The notes under the pieces: generated by a model
Databases searched by the model: none
Told to the model about the DNA's origin: nothing
What the model saw: the letters and a program-made list of their open reading frames with translations, nothing else
Position numbers and translations under genes: made by a program
Part shown: piece after piece, positions 37,882-48,566 of the stretch
How positions within the stretch are numbered: position 1 is the first letter of the stretch
Layout of the letters: every line of letters starts with the position of its first letter
Assembly: GCF_029263155.1 (NCBI RefSeq)
Contig: NZ_JAJCYB010000063.1
Coordinates: 17,491 to 81,490, forward strand
Direction: 5' to 3'
Source: Pseudonocardia sp.
Lineage (GTDB): Bacteria; Actinomycetota; Actinomycetes; Mycobacteriales; Pseudonocardiaceae
Length of the DNA: 64,000 bases

Positions 37882-40800
37882 TTAGCCGGTGTACTCCGCC
37901 GGCTCGAGCACGGCGGCCTGGTCCTGGTCGATGTGTTCGGCGAGGTCGGCATCATCGACGGCCCATCGGGTCAGCTCGGTGGAGCGTTCGTCCTCGTTGG
38001 TATGGGCGTCGAGCACCTGGCGGGCCTCGATCTCGGCGAGCGAGCGGCGGGCACGGGCGATCGAGTCGGCTGTGTCCTGGGCACTCGCCTCACGGACGAC
38101 GTCCTCGCGGGTCTGACGCGGCTCGGCAGCGGCTACCTCGCGGATGTCGGGCACGGCGGTCGCGACCTGCGACTCCCGGTCGTCGACGCGCACAGCATGA
38201 CGATCGGGTTCGAGGTCGAGTTCGGTGATGTCCCGGTGCCCGTCCTCAGCGGCGCGGGCAGCGTTGTCAGCCTCCAGCCATTCCTGCGCGGTGACCCGCT
38301 GCTCGGGCTCCTCGTCGGCGTGCCGATCGGCGAGGATGAAGGCCGAGATCTCGGCGTTGGCGCGGGTTGCCGCGCTGTGCGCCAGGAATGCGGCGCGGGC
38401 GTCGTCAAGACCCTCCAGTTCGATGACTCGGGCGTCGAGGGTCGTGGCGAGCGCGGCGGCTTGGGCGGCTTCGGTCTGCAGCCGGTGCCGCTCGGCCGGG
38501 TCGGTAGCGATTTCGGCTTCGGCGGTGCGTAGCGCAGCGGTGCGGCGGTGCTGGTCGGCGGCCTGGTGGGTGCCGGCGAGTTCGTTGCCGACGTAGCGCG
38601 GCCCCCACGCCTTCTCGCGTTCCCAGGCGATGATCCGCATGCGGTGCAACCCGTCCGACATCTCGTGCTCGGCACGGTCGATGTCCGGACCGCCAGCAGC
38701 GCGCCAGGCGTTGCGGTAGGCGGCGTAGGCCTCGACCTGCCCGGGCGCGGGAGCCGGACCGAGCGCGTCGGCGGGGTCGTCGTGGCCGCGCAGTTCGCGG
38801 TAGGCCGCGATCGCTCCGGCGCGCTGCTGCCAGTTCTCGCGCTCGCGCGGGTCGTCGGGCACCGCGCCGAGCGCCTCGACCGCCCACGCGGTCGCGTCCT
38901 TCGCTGCGACGCGGCCCAGCTCGGCGGTTCGCTGGTCCGCTGCGGCGGCGAGCGTGTCGAGGTAGGTGTCCCACTCTTGGTCACCGGTGCGTGGCGTCCA
39001 GTCCGCCCACGCGGTGCCGACCGGGTCGAAGCGGCGGGTGTTGCCGTCGGTGATCCGGGCGTGCAGGACGTTCGTGGTGTTCTTCGCGCCGGTTAGCGAT
39101 CGCTCGGCGACGGCGTCGAGGAGCAGCTGGTGCGGGTCCTGCCCGGCGAGCTCGGCGCGGCGCAGGACCCGTGCCAGCGACGGGGCGCCGTCCTCGGCAG
39201 CGATCCGGGCCCGCTGGTCGGGTGAGAGGTGCCCGGCTGCGGTGAGCTGGTCGAGCCAGCCGACGGTGCGGGCAGTGGCCGCGATGTGCGCGGCGTCAGC
39301 GAGTCGCTCCCCCGCCGTCTGCGCCGAACCGGCGACGGCGGTGGACTCCTCGGCGATCGCCACCGCGGATCGGGTGCTGAGCGGGTCGCGGTCCGAGAGC
39401 TGGCCGGCGAGCACAGCGATCGGGTCGCGGTGCAGCTCGTGGCGTTCGTCGCCGCGGGCCGGGTCGTCGACGGTGGAGCGGGTGACGACGTGCGCGGTGT
39501 TCGCGTCGCGGCCGCGCGACATCCCGACGTACAGCCCGGCCGGGCCGGTGCGGCCGGAGATGATCGTGTGGGTGGTGTCGACGGTGCCGCCCTGCGCGGC
39601 ATGGACGGTGGAGGCGTAGCCGAGCGCGAGGTGCCCTGCGACGTAGGCAGGCGGGAGGACGAGCCGCTCGCCGAGCACGTCGCCATTGGGGGTGCGGCCG
39701 GTGATGACGGCGACCTCGAGCCCGCCGTCGGGGCGGACCGCCTGCACGCGGTAGTGCTCGCGGTTGATCGCCCCGCGCGGGTTGCCCTCGTACCCGGCGA
39801 GGGTCCAGTCGAGCTTGCGGGCCTCGACGAGATCGCCCACGCCGGCGTAGGTGCCCTGCAACCCCAGCTGCACGCCGTACTCCTGGACCTGGCCCAGCCG
39901 GACCAGCTCCGCGCGGATCGCGGACGACACGCGCGCGGCCTGCTCGTTGGTGTCGACGACCAGCAGCGAGCGGCGGCCGGCGAGGGTGTCGCCCAGCCAC
40001 GCGGCCGCGGCGGACGCCTCCGCTTCGTCGCGGGTGCCGGAGTCGAGCAGCCGGCCGTGCTGGTGGTACTCGCGCAGCACCGATTCGTCGCCGTCGCGCA
40101 GCCGCAGCGAGGCGCCGCGTTCCCACTCCTGGTTGAACCGGCGGGCTTCGGCGAGTTCGTAGCGGGCGCCGCTCGCGGCGACGAGGTCCATCGCGCCGCC
40201 GGCGCCGACCGCGGCCAGCTGACGGTGATCGCCCACGAGCAGCAGCTTCGCGCCCGCCCTGTCGACGTGGCTGTGGATCGCGGCGAGCGCGGCGGTGTCG
40301 GTCATCGCGGACTCGTCGACCACGACCAGATCCCCGGCACCAAGCCGCCACGCCTGGTCGGCGTCGATCGGGCGCGGGCCGGCGGCACCGGCACCGGCTG
40401 CGAGGCGGCGCTGCGCGGCGAGCCACGCCGCGACGTTGCTCGCGTCGAGGCCCTCGGACTTGAGGACCTCGGTCGCGATCTGGGAGGTGGCCAGCCCGAA
40501 CACCCTCCGCGCGCCGCTCTCCGGCACGTCGGCGTCGCTCCAGGCCCGCGCGATGGTGCCGACGACGAACGACTTGCCGGTCCCGGCCGGCCCGACCAGG
40601 GTCTCGACGCGGGCGCCGGAGGTGAGCACGCCGCGCACGGCGGCGGCCTGGTCGGGTCCGAGGTCGATCCCGGACTCGGCCAGGGAGCGCAGGAACCGGT
40701 CCGCGACCGGGTGTGGCAGCGCCGCGGCCCCGCCGGATGCGGTGGCCGCGACGAGGGCGCGTTCGGTGCGGACGTGCTCCGGCGTGGCGTAGAGCCGCGA

Positions 40801-42264
40801 TCCCGGCGCCTGGTAGGAGGAGTCGCCGTTGTCCAGGCGCAGCTCGGCGGGCAGCAGCTCGTCGCCGGGCCGCGCCTGGTCGAGCGTCGTCGCGTAGTCC
40901 AGCGCCTTGTCGGTGAGCGAGTCGAGCAGCTGCCCGATGTCGCGCCCGTCGGTGATGCCCAGGTGGTCGGGCAGCGCTGTGTTGATCGCGCTGGTCAGGT
41001 CGGCCTTGGTCCAGCCGGCCTTCGCGGACTGGACCTGTTCGAGCGCGACCTCGATCACCGCCTGCGGTGACCACTCCTGCGCGGCCACCGCGTCGGGGCG
41101 GGCGCCGAGCACGGTGTGCGCGACCCCTGCCAGTCCGCCGTCGATGTCGGCGCGGATGCGTTCGTCGATCCGGTCCAGCAGCTCGTTGCGGGATTCCCCG
41201 ATGTGCGACTTCGCCGCCCGGGTCGACAGGGTGGCCTGCTGGGCGAGCCGTTCGCGCTGCAGACCGTTCGGCGCGCGGCCGTAGCGCTGCTCGTAGGCGT
41301 CGACGAGTTCCTGGGTCTTCGCGGTCACCTGGTGGCGTCGGGTCGAGATCAGGTCCATCGCCTCCTGCACGACGCCGACGATCTCCCGGGCCTTCCCGTC
41401 CGGCCGGGTGGCGACCAGCACCCCGAGCGCGTGGCTCAGGTGTTCCTCCATCGTGCGTTCGGCGACGGCGGCCGCGGCCGGGCGCCACCGGTACAGCGAC
41501 TGGCCGTCGATGGTCAGCCACACCCCGTCGGGGTCCTCCACGCGGTTGAGCAACGCGTTGTGGATGTGCAGGTGCGGATCGTGCTCGCGCGAGTCGTGTT
41601 GCAGGAAGCTCGCGACGGTCCAGCCGTGGGCGTCGGCCCACCGGCCGGCCTCGCCGCCGTGGTGCCCGGTGCGGGTGTAGCCGGCCTTCTCCGCGAAGTA
41701 CGCCAGCCCGGCGTTGTTCCCGGCCCAGATCGCGTCCTCCACCGCGGTCCGGAACTGTGCCCACGCCGCCGCGGTCTCCTCGTCACCGACGTTCCGTGCG
41801 GCGGTCTCCTGCGCCTCGAATGCCGTATGAACGAGGGTCACCGACTTCTGGACGTTGAACGTGAGGTCGAAGAAGGCGACGTTGTGCCGCGCCTTCTTCC
41901 CGGCCTCTGTACGGAGTTCAGCGAGCCGTTCACCGGTGGCGTTCGGTTCGCGTTCAACGGCGGCGGCGTACAGCTGCTCCTCGGTCTTGTACTTGCGGCC
42001 GGCGTGCCCGAGCGTGTCGACGTCGTCCCACTTCTCGGGGTCGCTGAACCCCTCGGCGCGCGGGTCGAGGAACCGCTCGTAGACCGCGCGCATGTCCTGC
42101 GCCTCCACCAGCCCCGTGAGGCCGAGCTTCTCGGCGCCGGCGCCCCACCATCGCCCCGGGGGCTCGCCCTCGGTGACCGCGCCGGTGTAGTAGTTCTCCC
42201 GACCGGTCGCGACCTCCTTCAGCAGGTAATCCGGGCTGTAGCCGGACGCCACGCTCAGCACCAT
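37882..42264 (-). CDS. MobF-family conjugative relaxase-helicase (TraA/TrwC-like)
   Basis: N-terminal MVLSVASGYSPDYLLKEV, DLTFNVQKSVTLVH, HDPHLHIHNALLNR; Walker A VETLVGPAGTGKSFVV, GDHRQLAAVGAGG. Confidence 0.95.
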   Translation of the reverse strand: MVLSVASGYSPDYLLKEVATGRENYYTGAVTEGEPPGRWWGAGAEKLGLTGLVEAQDMRAVYERFLDPRAEGFSDPEKWDDVDTLGHAGRKYKTEEQLYAAAVEREPNATGERLAELRTEAGKKARHNVAFFDLTFNVQKSVTLVHTAFEAQETAARNVGDEETAAAWAQFRTAVEDAIWAGNNAGLAYFAEKAGYTRTGHHGGEAGRWADAHGWTVASFLQHDSREHDPHLHIHNALLNRVEDPDGVWLTIDGQSLYRWRPAAAAVAERTMEEHLSHALGVLVATRPDGKAREIVGVVQEAMDLISTRRHQVTAKTQELVDAYEQRYGRAPNGLQRERLAQQATLSTRAAKSHIGESRNELLDRIDERIRADIDGGLAGVAHTVLGARPDAVAAQEWSPQAVIEVALEQVQSAKAGWTKADLTSAINTALPDHLGITDGRDIGQLLDSLTDKALDYATTLDQARPGDELLPAELRLDNGDSSYQAPGSRLYATPEHVRTERALVAATASGGAAALPHPVADRFLRSLAESGIDLGPDQAAAVRGVLTSGARVETLVGPAGTGKSFVVGTIARAWSDADVPESGARRVFGLATSQIATEVLKSEGLDASNVAAWLAAQRRLAAGAGAAGPRPIDADQAWRLGAGDLVVVDESAMTDTAALAAIHSHVDRAGAKLLLVGDHRQLAAVGAGGAMDLVAASGARYELAEARRFNQEWERGASLRLRDGDESVLREYHQHGRLLDSGTRDEAEASAAAAWLGDTLAGRRSLLVVDTNEQAARVSSAIRAELVRLGQVQEYGVQLGLQGTYAGVGDLVEARKLDWTLAGYEGNPRGAINREHYRVQAVRPDGGLEVAVITGRTPNGDVLGERLVLPPAYVAGHLALGYASTVHAAQGGTVDTTHTIISGRTGPAGLYVGMSRGRDANTAHVVTRSTVDDPARGDERHELHRDPIAVLAGQLSDRDPLSTRSAVAIAEESTAVAGSAQTAGERLADAAHIAATARTVGWLDQLTAAGHLSPDQRARIAAEDGAPSLARVLRRAELAGQDPHQLLLDAVAERSLTGAKNTTNVLHARITDGNTRRFDPVGTAWADWTPRTGDQEWDTYLDTLAAAADQRTAELGRVAAKDATAWAVEALGAVPDDPRERENWQQRAGAIAAYRELRGHDDPADALGPAPAPGQVEAYAAYRNAWRAAGGPDIDRAEHEMSDGLHRMRIIAWEREKAWGPRYVGNELAGTHQAADQHRRTAALRTAEAEIATDPAERHRLQTEAAQAAALATTLDARVIELEGLDDARAAFLAHSAATRANAEISAFILADRHADEEPEQRVTAQEWLEADNAARAAEDGHRDITELDLEPDRHAVRVDDRESQVATAVPDIREVAAAEPRQTREDVVREASAQDTADSIARARRSLAEIEARQVLDAHTNEDERSTELTRWAVDDADLAEHIDQDQAAVLEPAEYTG

Positions 42265-42523
42265 GACGACCCCACTCGGGTCGAAACGATCATGAGCGAG
42301 GCACCTGCAAGATCAACCGCGCGGAGCGCCGGTTCCGGTCGGCCGGAGGCCGACCCGCACCAGTTGATCACGATGCAAAGGTGTGGTCGCTCTGATCTTG
42401 TGGCTTGTCGCTCGTGCTCGTTGTTCTTGTTCGTCCGTCTGGAGTAGTGCTCGGCCGTCCGTCGTCTCGTTCTGGTGGTCGGCTCGCTCGGGTTGCTGGC
42501 GTAGGTGGTTCGGGTCGTCGTAG

Positions 42524-43330
42524 TCATGGCTGGGTCCTCGCGTCGGGTCTGTCGGCGTCGTCGGGCTGGGTGGTGTGGATCAGATGTAGGGGTGTCGGCT
42601 GCGCTCGGAGGGCTCGCAGGACGGCGGCTGCGGTTCCCCGGGAGACCTCGGCGAGTGCGGCAAGATCGGTGACGGTCGGGAGCGCGCCGTGGCGCTGGGC
42701 GTGCCGCGTCGCGGCCGCCGACGCTCGATCGCGGGCCGGGGACGGCCCTGGCCGAGCGGCGCGCTGTTCAACCGGCCGGGCCGCGAGAGTCGGAGTGTCG
42801 GCGGCAGGCTGGACGGCGGCCGGACGCTGTACACCTGGACCGGCAACCGGAGTGCCGTTCAACGGCTGTACATCGCCCGGGTTGTACAGCGGCGATTGGA
42901 CGTCGGACGGCTCGGCCCGCTCGTCTGCCGGTGGGCTGTCGGTGGCGAGCAGGTAGAGCAGGTGCGCCACGATCGCGGCGGCGACGGCGGGCCACGCGCC
43001 GACGCCGAACCGCAGCAGCGGCGATGCGTCGACCGCCGATCCCGACGCAAGGAACGCGGCCTGCGCCAGCCCGGACAGGCCCGCCGCGAGCACCACCACC
43101 GCCCACGCATAGCGAGCCCCGGAGCCGGTGAGCCGGGCGGTGGCGGCGTAGGCGACCAGGGCGAGCCCGTCGGTGATCAGCGGGTAGAGCCAGGCGATCC
43201 CGGCGGGGACGCGGGCGGCGTGGGCGACCTCGTAGAGGCCGTGCGCGGTCGCGACCGCTGCGCCCACCGCGACGGCGAGGCCGGGCAGCCAGATCCCCCA
43301 GCGCGCAGCGCGCGACAGAGAGTCGGTCAT
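42524..43330 (-). CDS. DUF2637-type membrane protein
   Basis: MTDSLSRAARWGIWLPGLAVAVGAAVATAHGLYEVAHAARVPAGIAWLYPLITDGLALVAYAATARL. Confidence 0.8.
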   Translation of the reverse strand: MTDSLSRAARWGIWLPGLAVAVGAAVATAHGLYEVAHAARVPAGIAWLYPLITDGLALVAYAATARLTGSGARYAWAVVVLAAGLSGLAQAAFLASGSAVDASPLLRFGVGAWPAVAAAIVAHLLYLLATDSPPADERAEPSDVQSPLYNPGDVQPLNGTPVAGPGVQRPAAVQPAADTPTLAARPVEQRAARPGPSPARDRASAAATRHAQRHGALPTVTDLAALAEVSRGTAAAVLRALRAQPTPLHLIHTTQPDDADRPDARTQP

Positions 43331-43998
43331 CGAATCGGTACCCCGTTCCGGGTCGGCGGGGCGGCCGGCTCGGGTGCGGGGTCGTCACGGGCGGTCGTCC
43401 ACCAGTGCGCCATCCGCTCCACCGTGTCGAGCCCCGGCACGGCGACGGCGCCGGTCGGGGCCTGGTCCCAGCCGGGCCGGGTCTGGTGCCGCTCGATCGA
43501 GCACGAGCCGGCACTGCCGCGGATGCGTCGCACGACCCCGGGCCGGGACCGTTCGTGCCAGTCCCCGGCCAGCGCCACCGCCGCGGCCGGGCCCTGGTAC
43601 GCGGCGCACCAGGCGTGCATCAGCCACACGAGTTCCTCGACGACGTCCGGGTGGTAGAGCCAGCACTCCGGTAGGGCCATCGCGCCGTCGGGGTAGCGCA
43701 GGAAGATCGCGTGCAGCCACGCGGTCAGCTCGCCGAGCAGCCGCCGCGCGCCGAGCTCGTCGTCGGGCAGCATCAGCCACGACGGAGCCGGAGCTGCGGC
43801 CGGACGGGCCGACAGCATCGCGACGACGTCGGTGACCTGCGCGAGCAAGCCGGCCAACTCGTCGACCCGGTCCCCGACCGGCAGCAACGGGTCGACCGCA
43901 CGGCGCAGTGCCTCGACCTCGCGGGCGAGTCCGGCCACCGAGCGGGCGACCTCCGCGCCGTCGTCCTCGGTGCCGGCGGGTTCGGCCGGGCGGTTCAT
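43327..43998 (-). CDS. DUF4913-containing protein
   Basis: WLHAIFLRYPDGAMALPECWLYHPDVVEELVWLMHAWCAAYQG; ATGA overlap. Confidence 0.75.
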   Translation of the reverse strand: MNRPAEPAGTEDDGAEVARSVAGLAREVEALRRAVDPLLPVGDRVDELAGLLAQVTDVVAMLSARPAAAPAPSWLMLPDDELGARRLLGELTAWLHAIFLRYPDGAMALPECWLYHPDVVEELVWLMHAWCAAYQGPAAAVALAGDWHERSRPGVVRRIRGSAGSCSIERHQTRPGWDQAPTGAVAVPGLDTVERMAHWWTTARDDPAPEPAAPPTRNGVPIR

Positions 43999-44588
43999 CG
44001 GGACCACCCCGAGTCGCCGTACGGCGGGTCCATGAAGCCGCGCGACTCGGTGTCCTGCTCCACGGCGGGAGCATCGTCGTGCCAGCGGGCGAGCTGATCA
44101 CGCCGAGCCTCCAGCTCCGAGCCGTCGACGACCGTGCACCACGGCACCGGACCGACCGGTCGCTCGCACTCCCACACCGTCCGCGGGTCGGCGTCGTCGA
44201 CGCCGATCTGATCGCGCAGCGCAGCAGCGCGCGCGGCCAGTTCGGCCGGGTCCACCACGTGGGCCGGCTGCGCCTGGGGCGGGAGCACGTCCGGATGGGG
44301 CAGGTCCAGCCGTGCGGACCCGCCCGGGTGCCACCACTGCGAGTCGTCAGCGTCGAACGCGACGTCGTCGGGGCCATCGGTCCGGTTGAGCTGGGCTCCG
44401 TGGCGGTGCAGCTCCCGGTCGAGGGACGAGTCGGCGTCGACGATCCGGGCGAGCAGCGCGTCCTTCTCGGCGAGGAACGCGGCCCGCTCGGCCGGGTCGG
44501 CGGCGCGGCCTTGCGCGGACAGCTCGCGTAGCCGGCGGGTCAGCGCCGCGACCTCGGCGATCGTGGGACGGTCATAGGGCGGGTTCAT
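43995..44588 (-). CDS. Hypothetical protein of conjugation operon
   Basis: MNPPYDRPTIAEVAALTRRLRELSAQGR; ATGA overlap with next gene. Confidence 0.6.
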   Translation of the reverse strand: MNPPYDRPTIAEVAALTRRLRELSAQGRAADPAERAAFLAEKDALLARIVDADSSLDRELHRHGAQLNRTDGPDDVAFDADDSQWWHPGGSARLDLPHPDVLPPQAQPAHVVDPAELAARAAALRDQIGVDDADPRTVWECERPVGPVPWCTVVDGSELEARRDQLARWHDDAPAVEQDTESRGFMDPPYGDSGWSR

Positions 44589-44655
44589 CGGGCACCTCCA
44601 GGTGTGACGGCCACGCGGCGCGGCCGGGTGTGCGTGCGGGATCGGTCGGGCCGGT

Positions 44656-46725
44656 TCACGGGTTCCACCACGCCTGCCCGAACGGGAGGTCGGTACGGCT
44701 GGCCGGGCTCTCGGTCGCGGGGCCGGGTTGGTGACGACGGGGGTCGGTCGGCGCGTCCGGCCGAACGGTCCCGGTGTCGGCTCCGGGGCCGGGTCGCTGC
44801 CAGTGGGCATCACCGTTGGTGTGCGCGGGCCAGGCCGCGACGGGCACCGGGATCTCGACGGTGGGCGGGTCCAGGTCGACGAGCACGCCCCGGGTGTCCG
44901 GCCAGATCCCGGCGAACAGGCGGCGACCACGGGCGTGCAGGGCGCGCGCCCATCGAGCGATCGCAGCCCCGGCACGGGCGCCCGTGGACCTTGTCCACCG
45001 CCGGCACGTTGCGGCGCAGACACGAACCGGGCGGGTTGCCCACGCCCACCATCGGCGTCCGGTGGCGGCCCAGCGAGCGAGCCGGGCGGCCAGCTCCGGG
45101 TGCGCAACAGCGAATGCGAGCGCACGGACGTCCCGGCGGTGCCACGCCATCCGGGCGCGCCCGAGCACCGGGTTGATCCCGCGGCGGAAGACCAGCACCC
45201 GGCCCTCGGGCAGGTTCGCGATCTGTGCCGGGGCCATCACCGGCACGCTGCGCACGGTCCGCGAGCGGCCGCGGCCGTGCGGGTCGGTGGTCCAGATCGG
45301 CTCGTCGCGGTCGCCGCTGAGGGTGGACCAGAAGGTCAGGTCGTCCCGGTCGCCGGTGCCGCCGAAGATGACCTTCGCGGCGGCGTTGGTCATGATCTGT
45401 CCGGTCTTCGCGGATCCGTAGCGGTCGATCATCTGCTGCCGAGACTGGAAGACCGCGATGATCGTGACGTTCCGGCCGCCCATGTCCGCCGTCCAGGATT
45501 CGAGCGGGACCGGGCAGATCAGGAACGCCTCGTCGAGGTACAGGCCGAGCGGGGGGTCGAGCCGCCCGCCTGGACGCTTCACGGCGATCTGGCGGGCCTG
45601 CCGGGCGATGTGCCCGGTGAGCGCGCACATCAACGGCGCCACCTGGGCTTCCTCGGCTCCGAGCAGGAACACCGTCGCCCGCTCCCGCAGGAGCTGCTCG
45701 ACGTCGAACCCGTGCCCGGGCGCCGCGGCCTCGACGGCAGCCCGGTTGTTGAGCCAGCCCAGCGCCAGCGTCATCGTCGTGGTGATCGAGGTCTGGGTCT
45801 TCGAGTTCGTGCCCAAGAACTGGGCGGCGTCCTGGGCGAAGGCCTCCATCGGGGAACGCTGCAACGCCGCGGACACCTCACGACGCGCCACATCCGGCTC
45901 ACCGACCCACGTGAGGACCCGCCCCATCCGATAGCCACCCAGCGCGGCGGCGTGCAGCAGCATCGCCAGGGCGCGGCGAGCCTGGGCGTCCCAGAACTCC
46001 CGGTCCCCACCCCCGCCGTGGGAGACCGCGCCGATCATGTCCGTGGCGCGCTCGACCGCCGTCTCCGGATCGGTGCAGCCGGTCAGCGGGTCGAAGGTCA
46101 CCGTCGACGGGATCCCGCCCAGTCCGACGGCGTTGAACACCCACACCGGGCCCTTCTTCGCTCGCAGCGGCCCGCACAGCGCGAGCAGGTCCGTGCGCGT
46201 CGAGGTGACCAGGACCGCGCCGGGGGCGTCGATGATCCGCCCCGCCAGCCACCCGGTCTTGCCGGTGCGCGGCCCGCCGAACACGAGCGTGACGTCCTCG
46301 ATCGAGCACCACACCGTCTGCACCCCGGTGCGGCACAGCTCGATCCCGTACTCGACGACGGGGACCCGCATCAGCGCCCACCGGCCGAGACCGGTCAGCG
46401 CGGGGCGGACCTTGCGCACCTTGGCGCGCAGCGCGCGCCCCGACGCGCGGCGGGCGATCGCCGCCGACGACGCCGTTCCGGAGCTGCGCCGGGTGCGCCC
46501 GGTCCACCGGGTGATCAGTGCCGCCGAGCGGGACAGGTGATGCCATCCCAGCCCGACCGCCAGCACGACGGCGATCACGTAGGCCCACCACGGGAGCTGA
46601 CGCAGCAGTGTCCACGCGGCCAGTGCTGCGAACGCGCCGCACCCGATCGCGGCCGGATACGCACCGCGCCGCCAGAACAGCACGGCGGCAACGACCGCGA
46701 CGACGAGTAGCAGGAACACATTCAC
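44656..46725 (-). CDS. Type IV secretion coupling protein (VirD4/TraG-like)
   Basis: LVFGGPRTGKTGWLAGRIIDAPGAVLVTSTRTDLL; YLDEAFLICPVPLESWTADMGGRNVTIIAVFQSRQQMIDRYG. Confidence 0.85.
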   Translation of the reverse strand: MNVFLLLVVAVVAAVLFWRRGAYPAAIGCGAFAALAAWTLLRQLPWWAYVIAVVLAVGLGWHHLSRSAALITRWTGRTRRSSGTASSAAIARRASGRALRAKVRKVRPALTGLGRWALMRVPVVEYGIELCRTGVQTVWCSIEDVTLVFGGPRTGKTGWLAGRIIDAPGAVLVTSTRTDLLALCGPLRAKKGPVWVFNAVGLGGIPSTVTFDPLTGCTDPETAVERATDMIGAVSHGGGGDREFWDAQARRALAMLLHAAALGGYRMGRVLTWVGEPDVARREVSAALQRSPMEAFAQDAAQFLGTNSKTQTSITTTMTLALGWLNNRAAVEAAAPGHGFDVEQLLRERATVFLLGAEEAQVAPLMCALTGHIARQARQIAVKRPGGRLDPPLGLYLDEAFLICPVPLESWTADMGGRNVTIIAVFQSRQQMIDRYGSAKTGQIMTNAAAKVIFGGTGDRDDLTFWSTLSGDRDEPIWTTDPHGRGRSRTVRSVPVMAPAQIANLPEGRVLVFRRGINPVLGRARMAWHRRDVRALAFAVAHPELAARLARWAATGRRWWAWATRPVRVCAATCRRWTRSTGARAGAAIARWARALHARGRRLFAGIWPDTRGVLVDLDPPTVEIPVPVAAWPAHTNGDAHWQRPGPGADTGTVRPDAPTDPRRHQPGPATESPASRTDLPFGQAWWNP

Positions 46726-46798
46726 GACGGACCTCCTGTCCGGTCCAGCAAGCAAGTGGGACCGCCGGCGCGGTCGGGATCAACGGGTGGGCGGAGAG

Positions 46799-47077
46799 TC
46801 ATCGCGCACCCCGCAGGTACGCCGAGCCCAGGGCGCACGCGCCGAGCAGCACCAGCGCGCCCACGGCCACGGCGACGACGACCCCGCCGAGTAGCAGCAC
46901 GAGCAGCCCCAGCGCGGTTGCCGCGACCGCGCCGCCGCCCGCGGCCAGGACCACCACCGGCCCAGTCGAACCGCGCGGCCGGCTGTGACCGGCCTCGGTC
47001 GTTCCGGAGGCGTCTGCCCACCGGTCGGGCTCCCACGGCGCGGTGTCCCAGGACTCCGGGTTCCAGCCGCCGGTCAT
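46799..47077 (-). CDS. Small hypothetical membrane protein
   Basis: MTGGWNPESWDTAPWEPDRWAD.. plus two TM stretches; ATGA overlap. Confidence 0.6.
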   Translation of the reverse strand: MTGGWNPESWDTAPWEPDRWADASGTTEAGHSRPRGSTGPVVVLAAGGGAVAATALGLLVLLLGGVVVAVAVGALVLLGACALGSAYLRGAR

Positions 47078-47475
47078 CGGTCGGCTCCGACCGCGTGGGC
47101 GACCGCGGTGGCGATCGCACGGGCGTTGCCCGGACCCATCGCCCGGAACCGGAACCGATCCGTCCCGAGCGCGATCGCCAGGTCCAGGACCGCGAGTTCG
47201 GTCGAGGACGCCGCGTCGAACTCGCCGTGCTCGTAGGCGGTACGCGCGGCGGGGAAGTCGATCCACCACTCGCCGTCCGGGCTGCGGTTGACGCAGGCGC
47301 GGAGGAAGTCCCCGCGGCGCGGCCACACCTCGTGCGCGAGCAGCAGCCATACCGCGGCCTGAACGTGCGCGTCGTGCCCGTCGATCCAGCAGTGCAGTCC
47401 GGCCACCACGCCACCGGCCGTTGTTCCGCCGGCCACCCGCATCCGCGCGGCCCTGGAGCCGTTGCGCGCGTTCAC
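47074..47475 (-). CDS. Hypothetical protein
   Basis: Coupled ORF in the conjugation operon. Confidence 0.6.
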   Translation of the reverse strand: MNARNGSRAARMRVAGGTTAGGVVAGLHCWIDGHDAHVQAAVWLLLAHEVWPRRGDFLRACVNRSPDGEWWIDFPAARTAYEHGEFDAASSTELAVLDLAIALGTDRFRFRAMGPGNARAIATAVAHAVGADR

Positions 47476-47918
47476 CGCGACGCCTCGCTGTCCGGCGCGG
47501 CGCGGGCGGTCTCGACGCCGATCCGCCCGATCAGCGACCAGAAGGTGTTCAGCTCCAGCGTCACGGCGCAGGTCTTGGAGCTGAGGAGGTCCAGCACCTC
47601 GGCGGCCTGCGCCAGAAGCTCGCGCGGGTCGACGGCGCGCTCGTCGTCGTAAACGGCCTGCCCGTCCGGCAGGCTGTCGGCGTAGCCGGCAACCTGCGTG
47701 CTGACCAACCGCATCAGTGACGAGATCGGCCCCAACGTCGCGACCAACTCGCGCGTCAGCCCGTAGATGTCCTGGTGGTCCACGGTCCCGGCGTTCTGGT
47801 GGGCCTCCAGAGCGGCCCGCCAGGCTGCCGTACCCGCCTCGGCCCGGCGCACCGCCGGTGACCCGTCGGTCTGCTCGTGCCGGTCGTTGTTCTCGAAACC
47901 GCTGTTCGTCCTACTCAT
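47472..47918 (-). CDS. Hypothetical protein
   Basis: MSRTNSGFENNDRHEQTDGS...; coupled to both neighbours by 4-nt overlaps. Confidence 0.6.
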   Translation of the reverse strand: MSRTNSGFENNDRHEQTDGSPAVRRAEAGTAAWRAALEAHQNAGTVDHQDIYGLTRELVATLGPISSLMRLVSTQVAGYADSLPDGQAVYDDERAVDPRELLAQAAEVLDLLSSKTCAVTLELNTFWSLIGRIGVETARAAPDSEASR

Positions 47919-48448
47919 CTGCCCTCGTGTCCTTCCACTGATTGGGTCCCTGACATGGCGAGGGGAGCCCGGCGCTCGGCGCCGCTCCGCTGCGCGCCCG
48001 TGCTCGTGCGTGTGGAGCGGACCTGGGCGGCCCACCGGGCGGCGGTGCGCTCGCTCACCCCGAACTCCCGCGCCACCGCCCTGGGCGTTGCCCCCGCGCG
48101 GATCGCGGCCCGTCCGGCGGCGGCGACCTCGCCCGCGGTCCCGCCCGCCGGGCGCTCCGGAGCCCGGCACGTTCGGCGGCGCCCGTGACGACGAGCTCGC
48201 TCGTCCCGGCGCTGCTCCTCCGTCATCCCGCCGGCCAGTCCGTACGGGAGAGCGAGCGCCCACGTCAGGCACTCGGGCCGAACCGGGCACCCGGCGCACA
48301 CCGCCAGCGCCACCGCCACCTGCGCCTCGTACTCCGGGCCGGCGGTGGCAGCAGGAAAGAACCGCTCGGGATCTCCACCCCTACACGCGGCCCGGTCCCG
48401 CCACCGACCCTCCGCCGTGCACACCGCCCGCTCGTCCATGATCGTCAT
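47915..48448 (-). CDS. WhiB-like transcription factor with C-terminal HTH-like region
   Basis: RAACRGGDPERFFPAATAGPEYEAQVAVALAVCAGCPVRPECLTWAL...GLAGGMTEEQRR. Confidence 0.9.
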   Translation of the reverse strand: MTIMDERAVCTAEGRWRDRAACRGGDPERFFPAATAGPEYEAQVAVALAVCAGCPVRPECLTWALALPYGLAGGMTEEQRRDERARRHGRRRTCRAPERPAGGTAGEVAAAGRAAIRAGATPRAVAREFGVSERTAARWAAQVRSTRTSTGAQRSGAERRAPLAMSGTQSVEGHEGR

Positions 48449-48566
48449 TGCCGCTCCCTGATCGTGAGAAGTGGTGGGCCGGTCGAGCCCGCATCACCAG
48501 ATGGCGGCCCGGCGTGGTCGGCGAGGCTCGCGGTCGCGCACGCATGCCACCGGGCGATGCCGGGCC